Below, one piece after another: positions 49,468 to 58,143 of a stretch of DNA of 64,000 nucleotides. The translations under genes were made by a program, and so were the position numbers. The DNA comes from Pseudoxanthomonas winnipegensis (GTDB lineage: Bacteria > Pseudomonadota > Gammaproteobacteria > Xanthomonadales > Xanthomonadaceae): the NCBI RefSeq assembly GCF_004283755.1, contig NZ_SHMH01000002.1, positions 124,001-188,000 of the forward strand. The letters run 5' to 3'. A model generated the notes under the pieces. It had not been told where the DNA came from. It saw only the letters and a program-made list of their open reading frames with translations, and searched no databases. The stretch's first letter is position 1, and each line of letters opens with the position of its first letter.

Positions 49468-52266
49468 ATGAAGATGACGTCCACTCCATCACGGGGGCCG
49501 TGCGCCTCCGCCCGTCGCATGCCGGTCGTTCGCCGTCTGGCCAGCGCCTGTTGCCTGGCGCTGCTGGCGCTGCAGGCGCAGGCCCAGCAGACCGATCCGG
49601 CCTCTGCAAGCCAGACGCAGGATGCCAAGACCTTGGACAGCGTCAAGGTCACCGGCATCCGCGCGGCCATCGCCAACGCGGTGGAGAAGAAGGCCGAGGC
49701 GACCTCGATCGTGGAGACCATCTCGGCCGAGGACCTGGGCAAGCTGCCCGATGTGTCCATCGCCGATTCGCTCTCGCGCCTGCCCGGCCTGGCCACCCAG
49801 CGCGTGGACGGCCGCGCCCAGGTGATCAACATCCGCGGCATGTCCGAGCAGTTCGCCGGCACCCTGCTCAACGGGCGCGAACAGGTCAGCACCGGCGACA
49901 GCCGCGGCGTGGAATTCGACCAGTACCCGTCCGAGCTGATCAACGCGGTCACCGTCTACAAGACCCCGGACGCGGCGCTGATCGGCCAGGGCCTGTCCGG
50001 CACGGTCGACCTGCAGACCATCCGCCCGCTGGACCTGTCCGAGCGCCGCATCGTGTTCGGCGGGCAGGGCGAGTACAACTCGCTGGGCAAGCTCAGCGAC
50101 GATGGCAAGGAGCGCGGCTATCGCGCCAGCGCCTCGTACGTGGACCAGTTTGCGGGCGACACCATCGGCGTGGCCCTGGGCGTGGCGCGGCTCAACTCAC
50201 CCTTTCAGGAGCAGCACTACAAGTCGTGGTGGTGGGCGGACCTGGACGGCGTGGACTGGGGCGATCCGCCGCAGGCCGGGCGCCCGGCCAACGCGATCAC
50301 GCTCGAAGGCGCCGAGGGCTGGATCAAGTCGCGCGACCTGCAGCGCGATGGCGTGATGGGCGTGTTCGAGTTCAAACCCAACGACCGCTTCCACTCGATC
50401 CTGGACCTGTACTACTCCAAGTTCGACCAGGACGAGGTGATGCACGGGACGATGTGGAACAACGACCCGTGGTTCGTCGGCGAGAACGGGCAGGGCGTGA
50501 GCTTCTCCAACGCCGCCACCACCGACAAGGACGGCCGTCCGGTGGTGACCAGCGGCACCTTGAACAACGTGCAGCCGCTGGTGCGTAACGACAGCAACCG
50601 GCGCCAGGACAAGCTGTTCTCGGTCGGCTGGAACAACGTCTTCAAGCTCGGCCAGGCCAGCACGCTCACCGCCGACCTGAGCTATTCGCGCGCCAAGCGC
50701 GACCAGTCCGCGCTGGAGCTGTACGCCGGGCGCCTGGACGGCCAGTCGATCGACTTCGACCTGAAGACCTCGCCGGGCTATTCGCAGTTCGCCCTGCCGG
50801 ACATGGCCGATCCCAATGCCGTCTATCTGTGGGATCCCCAGCACTACAACCACGACGGGCGCCTGGAGAACTCGCGGCAGAAAGACACCATCAAGGCCGG
50901 CCGCTTCAACTTCAACCATGAGCTGGACAACGCCGTGGTGCGCAGCGTCGATGTCGGCGTCAACCTCAACAAGCGCACCAAGGAGAAGTCGGCCGAGGTG
51001 TATTTCGCCTTCCTGCCGGGCGAGGTGCCGCAGCGGGTCGATCCTTCGCTGCTGGACGCGCCGGTGTCGCTGGACTTCACCGGCGTGGGCGATGTCATGG
51101 CGTTCAACCCGTGGGCGCTGATGGACCGCTACTACGACGTGGTGCTGAGCGAATCCAACGACGATCAGCGCAAGGACTTCACCGTCGAGGAGAAGGTCAA
51201 CACCTACTACGTGCGCGCCAACCTCGACATGGACCTGACCGACCGCATCCGCGTGCGCGGCAACGCGGGCATGCAGTACATCACCACCGACCAGTCCTCC
51301 ACCGGCTTCAACGCCTCCAACACCTCGCAGATCACGCCGCTGACGCTGGGCACGCAGTACAGCGACTTCCTGCCCAGCGTGAACCTGATCTTCGACTTCG
51401 GCGAAGGCTGGCTGATCCGCGCCTCGGCGGCCAAGGTGATGATGCGCCCGCCGATCAACTACCTCAGCGCCGATGCCGGCGCCGGCGTGATCGACAGCGG
51501 CGCCGAGGCCGGCCGCTGGTCGGGCAGCGGCGGCAACCCGCGGCTGGAGCCGTACCGGGCGATGGCCTTCGACCTGTCCTTCGAGAAGTACTTCGGCGAG
51601 GGCAGTTACGTGGGCCTGGCGCTGTTCCGCAAGAACCTGCAGACCTACATCTACCGGCAGAACCTGACCTGGGACTTCAGCGGCTACACGCCCGATCCGG
51701 ACGGCACCCAGCCGATCTCCAACATCGGCAACTTCAACACCTGGGCCAACGGCAAGGGCGGCTACATGCGCGGCGCCGAGCTGTCCACCGCGCTGTCGGG
51801 CGGCCTGATCAGCGATGCGCTGTCCGGCTTCGGCACCCAGCTCAACATCAGCTACACCGCCTCCTCGATCGATCCGGACCCCAACGACAACACGCCCGGC
51901 ACCGACACCATCCCGGGCCTGTCCAAGATCGTGGCCAACGCCACGGTGTACTACGAGCAGCATGGCTTCTCGGCGCGCCTGAGCCAGCGCTATCGCGACG
52001 GCTACCGCGGCGAGTACAGCGCCCTGTTCGGCCAGCGCCAGTACCGCAACACGCTCAGCGAGCGCACGCTGGACTTCCAGCTCAGCTACGCCTTCCCCAA
52101 GGGCAGCGCGCTGGAGGGCCTGACCCTGATCGGGCAGGTCAACAACCTCACCGACGAGCCGTTCCGCACCGAGGTCAGCGAGAGCACCGGCACCGGGCTG
52201 TTCTTCCCCGAGGAGTACACCAAGTACGGCCGCCAGTACCTGCTCGGCTTCCGCTACGAGCTGTAG
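49468..52266 (+). CDS. TonB-dependent receptor, carbohydrate type
   Basis: This 932-residue receptor is of the large proteobacterial carbohydrate type. A long leader ends near LQAQAQQ; TonB box-like LDSVKVTGIRAAIANAVEKK follows, then ETISAEDLGKLPDVSIADSLSRLPGL and the plug INIRGMSEQFAGTLLNGREQ. This IADSLSRLPG pattern is characteristic of the sugar-receptor group. The barrel ends in RYEL. The ATG at 49468 has GGGAGGG three bases upstream. The stop TAG lies inside a GTAG repeat element. Divergent GH30 and LacI operators suggest a glycan-derived oligosaccharide as ligand. Confidence 0.9.
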   Translation: MKMTSTPSRGPCASARRMPVVRRLASACCLALLALQAQAQQTDPASASQTQDAKTLDSVKVTGIRAAIANAVEKKAEATSIVETISAEDLGKLPDVSIADSLSRLPGLATQRVDGRAQVINIRGMSEQFAGTLLNGREQVSTGDSRGVEFDQYPSELINAVTVYKTPDAALIGQGLSGTVDLQTIRPLDLSERRIVFGGQGEYNSLGKLSDDGKERGYRASASYVDQFAGDTIGVALGVARLNSPFQEQHYKSWWWADLDGVDWGDPPQAGRPANAITLEGAEGWIKSRDLQRDGVMGVFEFKPNDRFHSILDLYYSKFDQDEVMHGTMWNNDPWFVGENGQGVSFSNAATTDKDGRPVVTSGTLNNVQPLVRNDSNRRQDKLFSVGWNNVFKLGQASTLTADLSYSRAKRDQSALELYAGRLDGQSIDFDLKTSPGYSQFALPDMADPNAVYLWDPQHYNHDGRLENSRQKDTIKAGRFNFNHELDNAVVRSVDVGVNLNKRTKEKSAEVYFAFLPGEVPQRVDPSLLDAPVSLDFTGVGDVMAFNPWALMDRYYDVVLSESNDDQRKDFTVEEKVNTYYVRANLDMDLTDRIRVRGNAGMQYITTDQSSTGFNASNTSQITPLTLGTQYSDFLPSVNLIFDFGEGWLIRASAAKVMMRPPINYLSADAGAGVIDSGAEAGRWSGSGGNPRLEPYRAMAFDLSFEKYFGEGSYVGLALFRKNLQTYIYRQNLTWDFSGYTPDPDGTQPISNIGNFNTWANGKGGYMRGAELSTALSGGLISDALSGFGTQLNISYTASSIDPDPNDNTPGTDTIPGLSKIVANATVYYEQHGFSARLSQRYRDGYRGEYSALFGQRQYRNTLSERTLDFQLSYAFPKGSALEGLTLIGQVNNLTDEPFRTEVSESTGTGLFFPEEYTKYGRQYLLGFRYEL

Positions 52267-52383
52267 AGCGGAGCTTGCTCCGCTGCGGCTTCCCCAATGA
52301 TCCAGCTGCCATAGAGCGGAGCTTGCTCCGCCGGGCCTTCCCAACGATCCGGCCGAAGTGCAGCGGAGCAAGCTCCGCTCTAC
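52262..52383. repeat. Triple GTAG-type REP (SMAG-like)
   Basis: Three palindromic units occur here: the first starts at the receptor stop codon, the second (52310-52332) has a decayed ATAG instead of GTAG, and the third (52361-52383) is inverted. It differs from the three simple dyads, suggesting tandem gain of a unit. Confidence 0.85.
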
Positions 52384-52505
52384 CGGGCGGCGGGGCGGTT
52401 CATGCAACACTGCTTGAATCGCTGACAGAATCGTCAGCGTGCTGTCAGGAAGGCGTTGGGACCCGGTGGACACACTGGGTCCGTACTTTTCGACAGGACC
52501 GCCGC

Positions 52506-53222
52506 ATGAGCATCGCTCCCGCCACCTACCACGACGCCATGAAACTGCTGATCATCGAGGACGAGCCCAAGACCGCCGGCTACCTGACCCGGGGCCTGGG
52601 CGAGCAGGGCTACAGCGTCGATCACGCCGCCAACGGCGTGGACGGCCTGCACCTGGCCCTGACCGGCGACTACGACGCCATCGTGCTGGACGTGATGCTG
52701 CCGGGCATGGATGGGCTGCAGGTGATGCAGTCCCTGCGCGCCCAGCGCGACACGCCGGTGATCATGCTCACCGCGCGCGATCAGGTCGACGACCGCCTGC
52801 GCGGCCTGGGCGCGGGCGCCGACGACTACCTGATCAAGCCGTTCTCCTTCCTCGAACTGCTCGCCCGGGTACAGGCCATCACCCGCCGCGGCCGCGCCCA
52901 CGAGTCCACCCAGATCCAGGTCGGCGACCTGCACATCGATCTGCTCGCCCGTCGCGCCACCCGCCGCGGCCGCCGCCTGAACCTGTCGGCCAAGGAGTTC
53001 GCGCTGCTGGCCGCGCTGGCGCGCCGCCGCTCGCAGATCCTGTCCAAGACCGTGATCACCGAAACGGTGTGGGACATCAACTTCGACACCAACACCAATG
53101 TGGTGGAAGTGGCGATCAAGCGCCTGCGCGCCAAGCTGGAGTATCCGGGCGAGACCAAGCTGCTGCACACCGTGCGCGGCATGGGCTACGTGCTGGAGCA
53201 GCGCGAGGGCGAAGTGGCATGA
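52506..53222 (+). CDS. OmpR-family response regulator, heavy-metal type
   Basis: This 238-residue regulator has a receiver domain (LLIIEDEPKTAGYLTRGL, phosphoacceptor Asp in AIVLDVMLPGMDG, Lys in YLIKPFSFLE) and a winged-helix DNA-binding domain (LNLSAKEFALLAALARRRSQILSKTVI, ending VRGMGYVLE). The sequence resembles CusR/CopR regulators. Starts at 52506 or 52539 are possible; the first has AGGA upstream. Its stop overlaps the kinase start by four bases, so the pair is co-translated. Target genes are not identified here. Confidence 0.92.
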   Translation: MSIAPATYHDAMKLLIIEDEPKTAGYLTRGLGEQGYSVDHAANGVDGLHLALTGDYDAIVLDVMLPGMDGLQVMQSLRAQRDTPVIMLTARDQVDDRLRGLGAGADDYLIKPFSFLELLARVQAITRRGRAHESTQIQVGDLHIDLLARRATRRGRRLNLSAKEFALLAALARRRSQILSKTVITETVWDINFDTNTNVVEVAIKRLRAKLEYPGETKLLHTVRGMGYVLEQREGEVA

Positions 53223-54664
53223 CCACCCGCTCCATCGCGGCGCGGCTGGCCCTGATGTTCGGGCTGGCGGCCACGGTGGTGCTGGCGGTGCTGGCCGTCT
53301 CGCTGTTCCTGTTCCAGTCCTACGAGCTGCAGCGCAACCAGCGCGAGCAGCTCAGCGCGCGGCTGATGCTGGTCGAGCGGCTGGCCCAGCGCGCCAACGA
53401 CGCCGAGCACTGGTCGTACTTCCGCGAGAAGCTGGCCGATTTCACGCCCGAGGACGGCAGCCTGTACTTCCTGGCCGACAGCGCGGACACGCGCTTCCGC
53501 GTAGGCAACGGCTTCCTGGACCGGGCCAGCTTCGATGCGCATGGCGAGGGCTTCGGCAGCGCCTCGCTGCCCAACGGCCAGCGCTACATCACCCTGACCC
53601 ACGCCCTGCCGGCGATGGGCGAGCGCCCGGCGGTGCAGCTGATGGTCGCCGCCGGCCGGCGCGACGTGGAGGCGGCCGAGTGGCTGCAGGCCGTGGGCAT
53701 CGTCGTGCTGTGCGTGGTCGCCATCGGCGCGGTGTCCGGGCTGGGCTGGTGGATCGCCCGGCGCGGCCTGGCGCCGGTGGACCGGCTGAGTGAACACGCC
53801 CGCCGCCTCGACGTGCGCGACGTCACCCTGCGCCTGCCCGCCAATGATCTGCCGACCGAGCTGGACGGGCTGGTGGTCTCGCTCAACGAGGCCCTGACCC
53901 GGCTGCAGCGCGCCTACGAACAGCTCAACGCGTTCAACGCCGACGTGGCCCACGAGCTGCGCACGCCGCTGGGCAACCTGATCGGCGAGACCCAGGTGAC
54001 GCTCTCGCGCGCCCGTACGACCGAGGAGATGGAGGCCACGCTGCAGTCCAACCTGGAAGAGCTCGAGCGCCTGCGCAACATCGTCAACTCGATGCTGTTC
54101 CTGGCCCGCGCCGACCGCGGCGAGACCGCGCGCGACCTGGTCGAGGTCTCGCTCAACGAGGCCACCACGCACGCGGCCGAATTCATGGAAATGCTGATGG
54201 AGGACGCCGGCCTGGAGCTGCGCATCCGGGGCGATGCGCGCGCCTGCGTGGAGCAGTCGCTGTACGCGCGCGCCATCACCAACCTGCTGGACAACGCGCT
54301 GCGCCATGGCGCGGCCGGCAGCGCGGTGGCCGTGGATATCGCCGAGGGGCCGGACGCGGTGACGGTGACCGTGCGCAACCAGGCCGCGCCGATCCCGCCG
54401 GAGAAGCTGGCGCACCTGTTCGACCGCTTCTATCGCGCCGACCCCTCGCGCACCGGCAGCGACCAGAGCCACGGCCTGGGCCTGGCCATCGTCAAGGCGG
54501 TGGCCCAGCTGCATGGCGGCAGCGTGTTCGCGCAGTCGCGCGGGGGCGAGGTCGCCATCGGCCTGCGCCTGCCGCGGGTCACCCCGGCCCAGTCGCTGGC
54601 CCGCGTCGACAAGCCCGGCCGCGCCGGGCGCGAACCCGCGCAGCTGCCGCAGCCCTCGCACTGA
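53219..54664 (+). CDS. Sensor histidine kinase, heavy-metal type
   Basis: This 481-residue membrane kinase pairs with the preceding regulator. Two helices (about residues 8-32 and 157-181) enclose a periplasmic sensor domain, followed by HAMP, the phosphorylation site FNADVAHELRTPLGNLIG and ATP-binding motifs ITNLLDNALRHG and SHGLGLAIVKAVAQLHGG. It is of the CusS type. The sensor domain holds no obvious metal cluster of histidines, so the signal is uncertain. The start overlaps the regulator stop (ATGA). Confidence 0.92.
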   Translation: MTTRSIAARLALMFGLAATVVLAVLAVSLFLFQSYELQRNQREQLSARLMLVERLAQRANDAEHWSYFREKLADFTPEDGSLYFLADSADTRFRVGNGFLDRASFDAHGEGFGSASLPNGQRYITLTHALPAMGERPAVQLMVAAGRRDVEAAEWLQAVGIVVLCVVAIGAVSGLGWWIARRGLAPVDRLSEHARRLDVRDVTLRLPANDLPTELDGLVVSLNEALTRLQRAYEQLNAFNADVAHELRTPLGNLIGETQVTLSRARTTEEMEATLQSNLEELERLRNIVNSMLFLARADRGETARDLVEVSLNEATTHAAEFMEMLMEDAGLELRIRGDARACVEQSLYARAITNLLDNALRHGAAGSAVAVDIAEGPDAVTVTVRNQAAPIPPEKLAHLFDRFYRADPSRTGSDQSHGLGLAIVKAVAQLHGGSVFAQSRGGEVAIGLRLPRVTPAQSLARVDKPGRAGREPAQLPQPSH

Positions 54665-54730
54665 CCGACGCGTTTACAGTGCACGGGTCGGCCCCCAGGG
54701 CCGCCGTGCCGAAGGACCGCGTCGCCCGCC

Positions 54731-55237
54731 ATGCTCGTCCCCCTGCTGTCCACCCTCCTGGCCGCCGCCGCGGCCACCGCGCCGCCCGCGCGCGCCGTCA
54801 CCGTGCAGACGCAGGTGCCGGCCCACTGCCTGGCCCTGTACCAGGACGCGCCGCACGGCAGCCATCTGCTGGTCTCGGCCGACACCTTGCAGGCGCTGGC
54901 CGAAGAGCGCAGCGACGGCCTGCCGCTGGATGCGCGCATGGTGCGGATCATGGGCAAGCGCGCCAAGGCGGTGCTGGCCGCGGCCAAGGACCAGCCGGCC
55001 GATGCGCAGGGCTGCCAGCCGGTGTCGCTGGCGCCGCTGCACGATGCCGGCTACGTGGCGATCCCGCTGATCGAGGCCGGCCGCGTGGCGGTGTGGTCGG
55101 CGCAGTCGAATGCGCTGGCGGCCACGCTGCGCATCCGCCAGGACAGCTGCGGCCTGGACGCCCCGGCCGGCGGCTTCAGCGCCACCATCGACGGCGAGGC
55201 CACCGCCTTCTTCGCGATGATCACCTGCGTGACCTGA
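54731..55237 (+). CDS. Small secreted protein of unknown function
   Basis: This 168-residue precursor has a signal peptide (MLVPLLSTLLAAAAATAPPARA) and a mature domain with four cysteines (HCLALYQ, GCQPVS, SCGLDA and ITCVT), likely forming two disulfides. It starts 66 bases after the kinase stop on the same strand, so it could be under the two-component system. No family is recognised. Confidence 0.6.
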   Translation: MLVPLLSTLLAAAAATAPPARAVTVQTQVPAHCLALYQDAPHGSHLLVSADTLQALAEERSDGLPLDARMVRIMGKRAKAVLAAAKDQPADAQGCQPVSLAPLHDAGYVAIPLIEAGRVAVWSAQSNALAATLRIRQDSCGLDAPAGGFSATIDGEATAFFAMITCVT

Positions 55238-55297
55238 CCGCCAGCCGCGGGTGATCTGTGGGAGCAGCTGTCTCTTCCAATCGCCTCGCGCCCACCT

Positions 55298-55373
55298 TGT
55301 AGAGCGGAGCTTGCTCCGCTGCTTTTCGTTCGGTCCGTGGGGAAAGCCCCAGCGGAGCAAGCTCCGCTCTACA
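55298..55373. repeat. GTAG-type REP dyad (SMAG-like)
   Basis: An inverted pair with perfect arms and a linker of about 30 bases resembles those at 17622 and 28268. It lies in the convergent gap between the secreted-protein gene and the LysR gene, and could act as a bidirectional terminator. Confidence 0.85.
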
Positions 55374-55467
55374 GGTGGGGGCGCTTTGGGCCGATGGCGG
55401 CGAGGGAATTGAACGGCGAAGCCTCATCGACGGCGTGCCGGCTCCCACGGAGCGCTTCTTCAACCTC

Positions 55468-56382
55468 CTAAGGTTGCAATCGGTCCGTTCCGGCCAGCGC
55501 CTGCAGGCGCTGCGCCAGCAGCGCGTGCAGCTGGCGCACGGCGGGCGAGAACTGGCGCCGGTGCGGGCACACCAGCAGGATCGGGAAGGGTTCGCCGAAC
55601 TGCGGCAGCAGCCACTCCAGCCGGCCGGCGGCGATGTCGCGATGCACGTCCAGCCACGACTTGTAGGCGATGCCGTGCCCGGCCAGCGCCCACTGCCGGG
55701 TCACATCGGCATTGTTGCTGAGCAGCTGGCCGCGCACCTGCACCACCTGGCGCTGGCCGTCCACCTCGAAGTTCCAGCGGTCGTAGGCGCGGCCGCTGAG
55801 CATGTACAGCACCGCCTCGTGCTCGCGCAGGTCCTCCAGGCGTTCGGGCCGCCCGCGCTGGGCGAGGTAGCGCGGTGAGGCGACCAGCACGTGGCGGTTG
55901 TCGGGCAGCAGCGGCAGGGTCACGTAGCGCGCGTCGTCGAAGCGCCCCTGCCGCACCGCCGCGTCCACCGGCTCGCGGAACACGTCGGTGACCTGGTCGG
56001 ACAGCAGCAGCTGCACGCTCAGCCTGGGGTGGGCGGCGTGGAAGTCGTCCAGCCACGGCAGCAGGATGTTGCGGCCCAGGTCGGAGGGCGCGGCCAGGCG
56101 CAGGGTGCCGGACAGCGGCGCATCGTCGCCGCGCAGGCGTTCGCGGCCCTGGCGCAGGGTGTCGAGCACCTCGCGCGCGGTCTCCAGGTACTGCTCGCCC
56201 TCTGCCGTCAGGCGCAGGGCGCGGGTGGTGCGCACGAACAGGCGCAGGTCCAGCTCGCGCTCCAGCCGCTTGATCGCCGCGCTGGCCTGGCCGGGCAGCA
56301 GGCCGGCCTCGCGCGCGGCCGCCGAAAAGCTGCCCAGCGCCGCGGTGCGCACGAACAGGGCCAGGTCCTCAAGCCGGATCAT
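55468..56382 (-). CDS. LysR family regulator
   Basis: This 304-residue LysR regulator has the helix-turn-helix LEDLALFVRTAALGSFSAAAREAGLLPGQASAAIKRLERELDLRLF and a co-inducer domain typical of the CrgA/DhgA group. It diverges from a medium-chain reductase gene 100 bases away, its likely target. Such pairs commonly respond to quinones or electrophiles; the effector here is not known. Confidence 0.9.
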   Translation of the reverse strand: MIRLEDLALFVRTAALGSFSAAAREAGLLPGQASAAIKRLERELDLRLFVRTTRALRLTAEGEQYLETAREVLDTLRQGRERLRGDDAPLSGTLRLAAPSDLGRNILLPWLDDFHAAHPRLSVQLLLSDQVTDVFREPVDAAVRQGRFDDARYVTLPLLPDNRHVLVASPRYLAQRGRPERLEDLREHEAVLYMLSGRAYDRWNFEVDGQRQVVQVRGQLLSNNADVTRQWALAGHGIAYKSWLDVHRDIAAGRLEWLLPQFGEPFPILLVCPHRRQFSPAVRQLHALLAQRLQALAGTDRLQP

Positions 56383-56482
56383 TTGCGTTCCTGGAGTGAA
56401 AGTGATGCTCGATTCTGCCGGTTAACATGGCAAAACGCGCGGAGGAAGATGGGCGCCTGTCCCCACCTCACGGAGCTTCCCC

Positions 56483-57493
56483 ATGAAAGCCGTCGCCTAT
56501 CTCCAGGCTGGCCTGCCCATCGACGACCCGGCCGCACTGGTCGATGTCGACCTGCCCCAGCCCGTGCCGGGCCCGCGCGACCTGCTGGTCAAGGTCCACG
56601 CCGTGTCGGTCAACCCGGTCGACACCAAGGTGCGCCATCGCGCACAGGTGACCGAGCCGCGCGTGCTCGGCTGGGATGCGGTAGGCACGGTCGAGGCGGT
56701 GGGCGAGGCGGTGACCCTGTTCAAGCCGGGCGAGGTCGTCTACTACGCCGGGTCGATCAACCGCCCGGGCAGCAATGCGCAATACCAGCTGGTGGACGAG
56801 CGCATCGTCGCGCGCAAGCCGGCCAGCCTGGACGACGCCCAGGCCGCGGCGCTGCCGCTGACCGCCATCACCGCCTGGGAGCTGCTGTTCGACCGCCTGC
56901 GCGTCCCCGAGGGCCAGGGCGAGGGCCAGGTGCTGCTGGTCACCGGCGCGGCCGGCGGCGTGGGCTCGATCCTGGTGCAGCTGGCGCGCAAGCTGACCGC
57001 GCTGACCGTGGTCGGCACCGCCTCGCGCCCCGAGACCCAGGCCTGGGTACGCGAACTGGGCGCGCATCACGTGATCGACCACAGCCAGCCGCTGGCTCCG
57101 CAGCTGCAGGCGCTGGGCATCGAACAGGTCCAGCACGTGGCCAGCCTCACCCACACCGGCAGCTACTACAGCCAGTTCATCGAGCTGCTGGCGCCGCAGG
57201 GCCAGCTGGCGCTGATCGACGACCTGCCCTCGCTGGACGCGATGCCGCTCAAGCCCAAGAGCATCTCGCTGCACTGGGAATCGATGTTCACCCGCTCGGT
57301 GTTCCAGACCCCGGACATGCAGGCCCAGCACGACCTGCTCACCCGCGTGGCCGCGCTGATCGACGCCGGCACCCTGCGCACCACCTTCGGCGAGCACTAC
57401 GGGACGATCAACGCCGCCAACCTGCGCCGCGCCCACGCGCTGATCGAGAGCGGCAAGGCCAAGGGCAAGCTGGTGTTGGAAGGCTTCGACTGA
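56483..57493 (+). CDS. Medium-chain oxidoreductase, zinc-binding alcohol dehydrogenase family
   Basis: This 336-residue NADPH-type oxidoreductase of the quinone-oxidoreductase subgroup has MKAVAYLQAGLPIDDPAALVDVDLP, SVNPVDTKVRH and the Rossmann motif VTGAAGGVGSILVQLARK. The catalytic zinc ligands are absent, as in the zinc-independent quinone reductase group. AGGAG-type bases lie upstream. It is divergent from the LysR gene and likely regulated by it. A reduced electrophile or quinone is the probable substrate. Confidence 0.88.
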   Translation: MKAVAYLQAGLPIDDPAALVDVDLPQPVPGPRDLLVKVHAVSVNPVDTKVRHRAQVTEPRVLGWDAVGTVEAVGEAVTLFKPGEVVYYAGSINRPGSNAQYQLVDERIVARKPASLDDAQAAALPLTAITAWELLFDRLRVPEGQGEGQVLLVTGAAGGVGSILVQLARKLTALTVVGTASRPETQAWVRELGAHHVIDHSQPLAPQLQALGIEQVQHVASLTHTGSYYSQFIELLAPQGQLALIDDLPSLDAMPLKPKSISLHWESMFTRSVFQTPDMQAQHDLLTRVAALIDAGTLRTTFGEHYGTINAANLRRAHALIESGKAKGKLVLEGFD

Positions 57494-57593
57494 GCTCGGC
57501 CGCGTCCAAGCCCGGCGCGGCGCTTCGGCCCGCGCCTGCCGTGCGCGGTGCGCGCGCGGCATACTCGCGGCCCACACAGGGAGCGAGTCGCCA

Positions 57594-58091
57594 TTGGACG
57601 CGCCAGCGCCACACCCCGCACAGCACTACCGCGCCACGCCGGCCGCACGCATCGGCGCGGGCGTGCTGGCGGCGCTGCTGCTGGCGCTGAGCGCGGCCGG
57701 GCTGCGCGGCGGCAGCCTCGGGCTGGCGCTCTTCGCGTTGGTGCCGGCAGCGCTACTGGTCGCCGGGGTGTGGCGGTTGCGGCTCACGCTCGAGGCCGGC
57801 TCGCTAGAGGTCCGCACTCTGTTCGGCGTGCGTCGCATCGCGCTGGCGCAGGTCGCGCGCGCCTGGCTGTCGGCGCCGCGCGGTCTGTGGTCCTACGGCC
57901 GCGCCGTGCCCATGCTCGGGCTCGCGCCGCGCCAGGGGCCGCCGCTGGTGATCGGCCTGCAGGCCTTGCCGGCGGCGGCGCTGGTCGAGCTGGGCCGCCG
58001 CCTGGCGCCCTACGGCGTGCGCATCGAAGTGGCCGACACACCCGCCGCGCGCCGCCTGGCGCGCCGCATCTGGCAGTTGCCCAGGCGCTGA
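57594..58091 (+). CDS. Membrane protein with PH-like domain
   Basis: This 165-residue protein has two membrane helices (about residues 20-36 and 42-59) followed by a small soluble domain with the pattern LTLEAGSLEVRTLFGVRRIALAQVARAWLS, resembling bacterial PH-like domains. It ends in a basic stretch. The start is a TTG with AGGGAG ten bases upstream; no ATG fits. It precedes rmuC by 52 bases. No specific function can be assigned. Confidence 0.6.
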   Translation: MDAPAPHPAQHYRATPAARIGAGVLAALLLALSAAGLRGGSLGLALFALVPAALLVAGVWRLRLTLEAGSLEVRTLFGVRRIALAQVARAWLSAPRGLWSYGRAVPMLGLAPRQGPPLVIGLQALPAAALVELGRRLAPYGVRIEVADTPAARRLARRIWQLPRR

Positions 58092-58143
58092 AGCCGGCAC
58101 CCAGGCGCAATGCCTGAGACCCGCGGCCGATACACTGCGCGCC

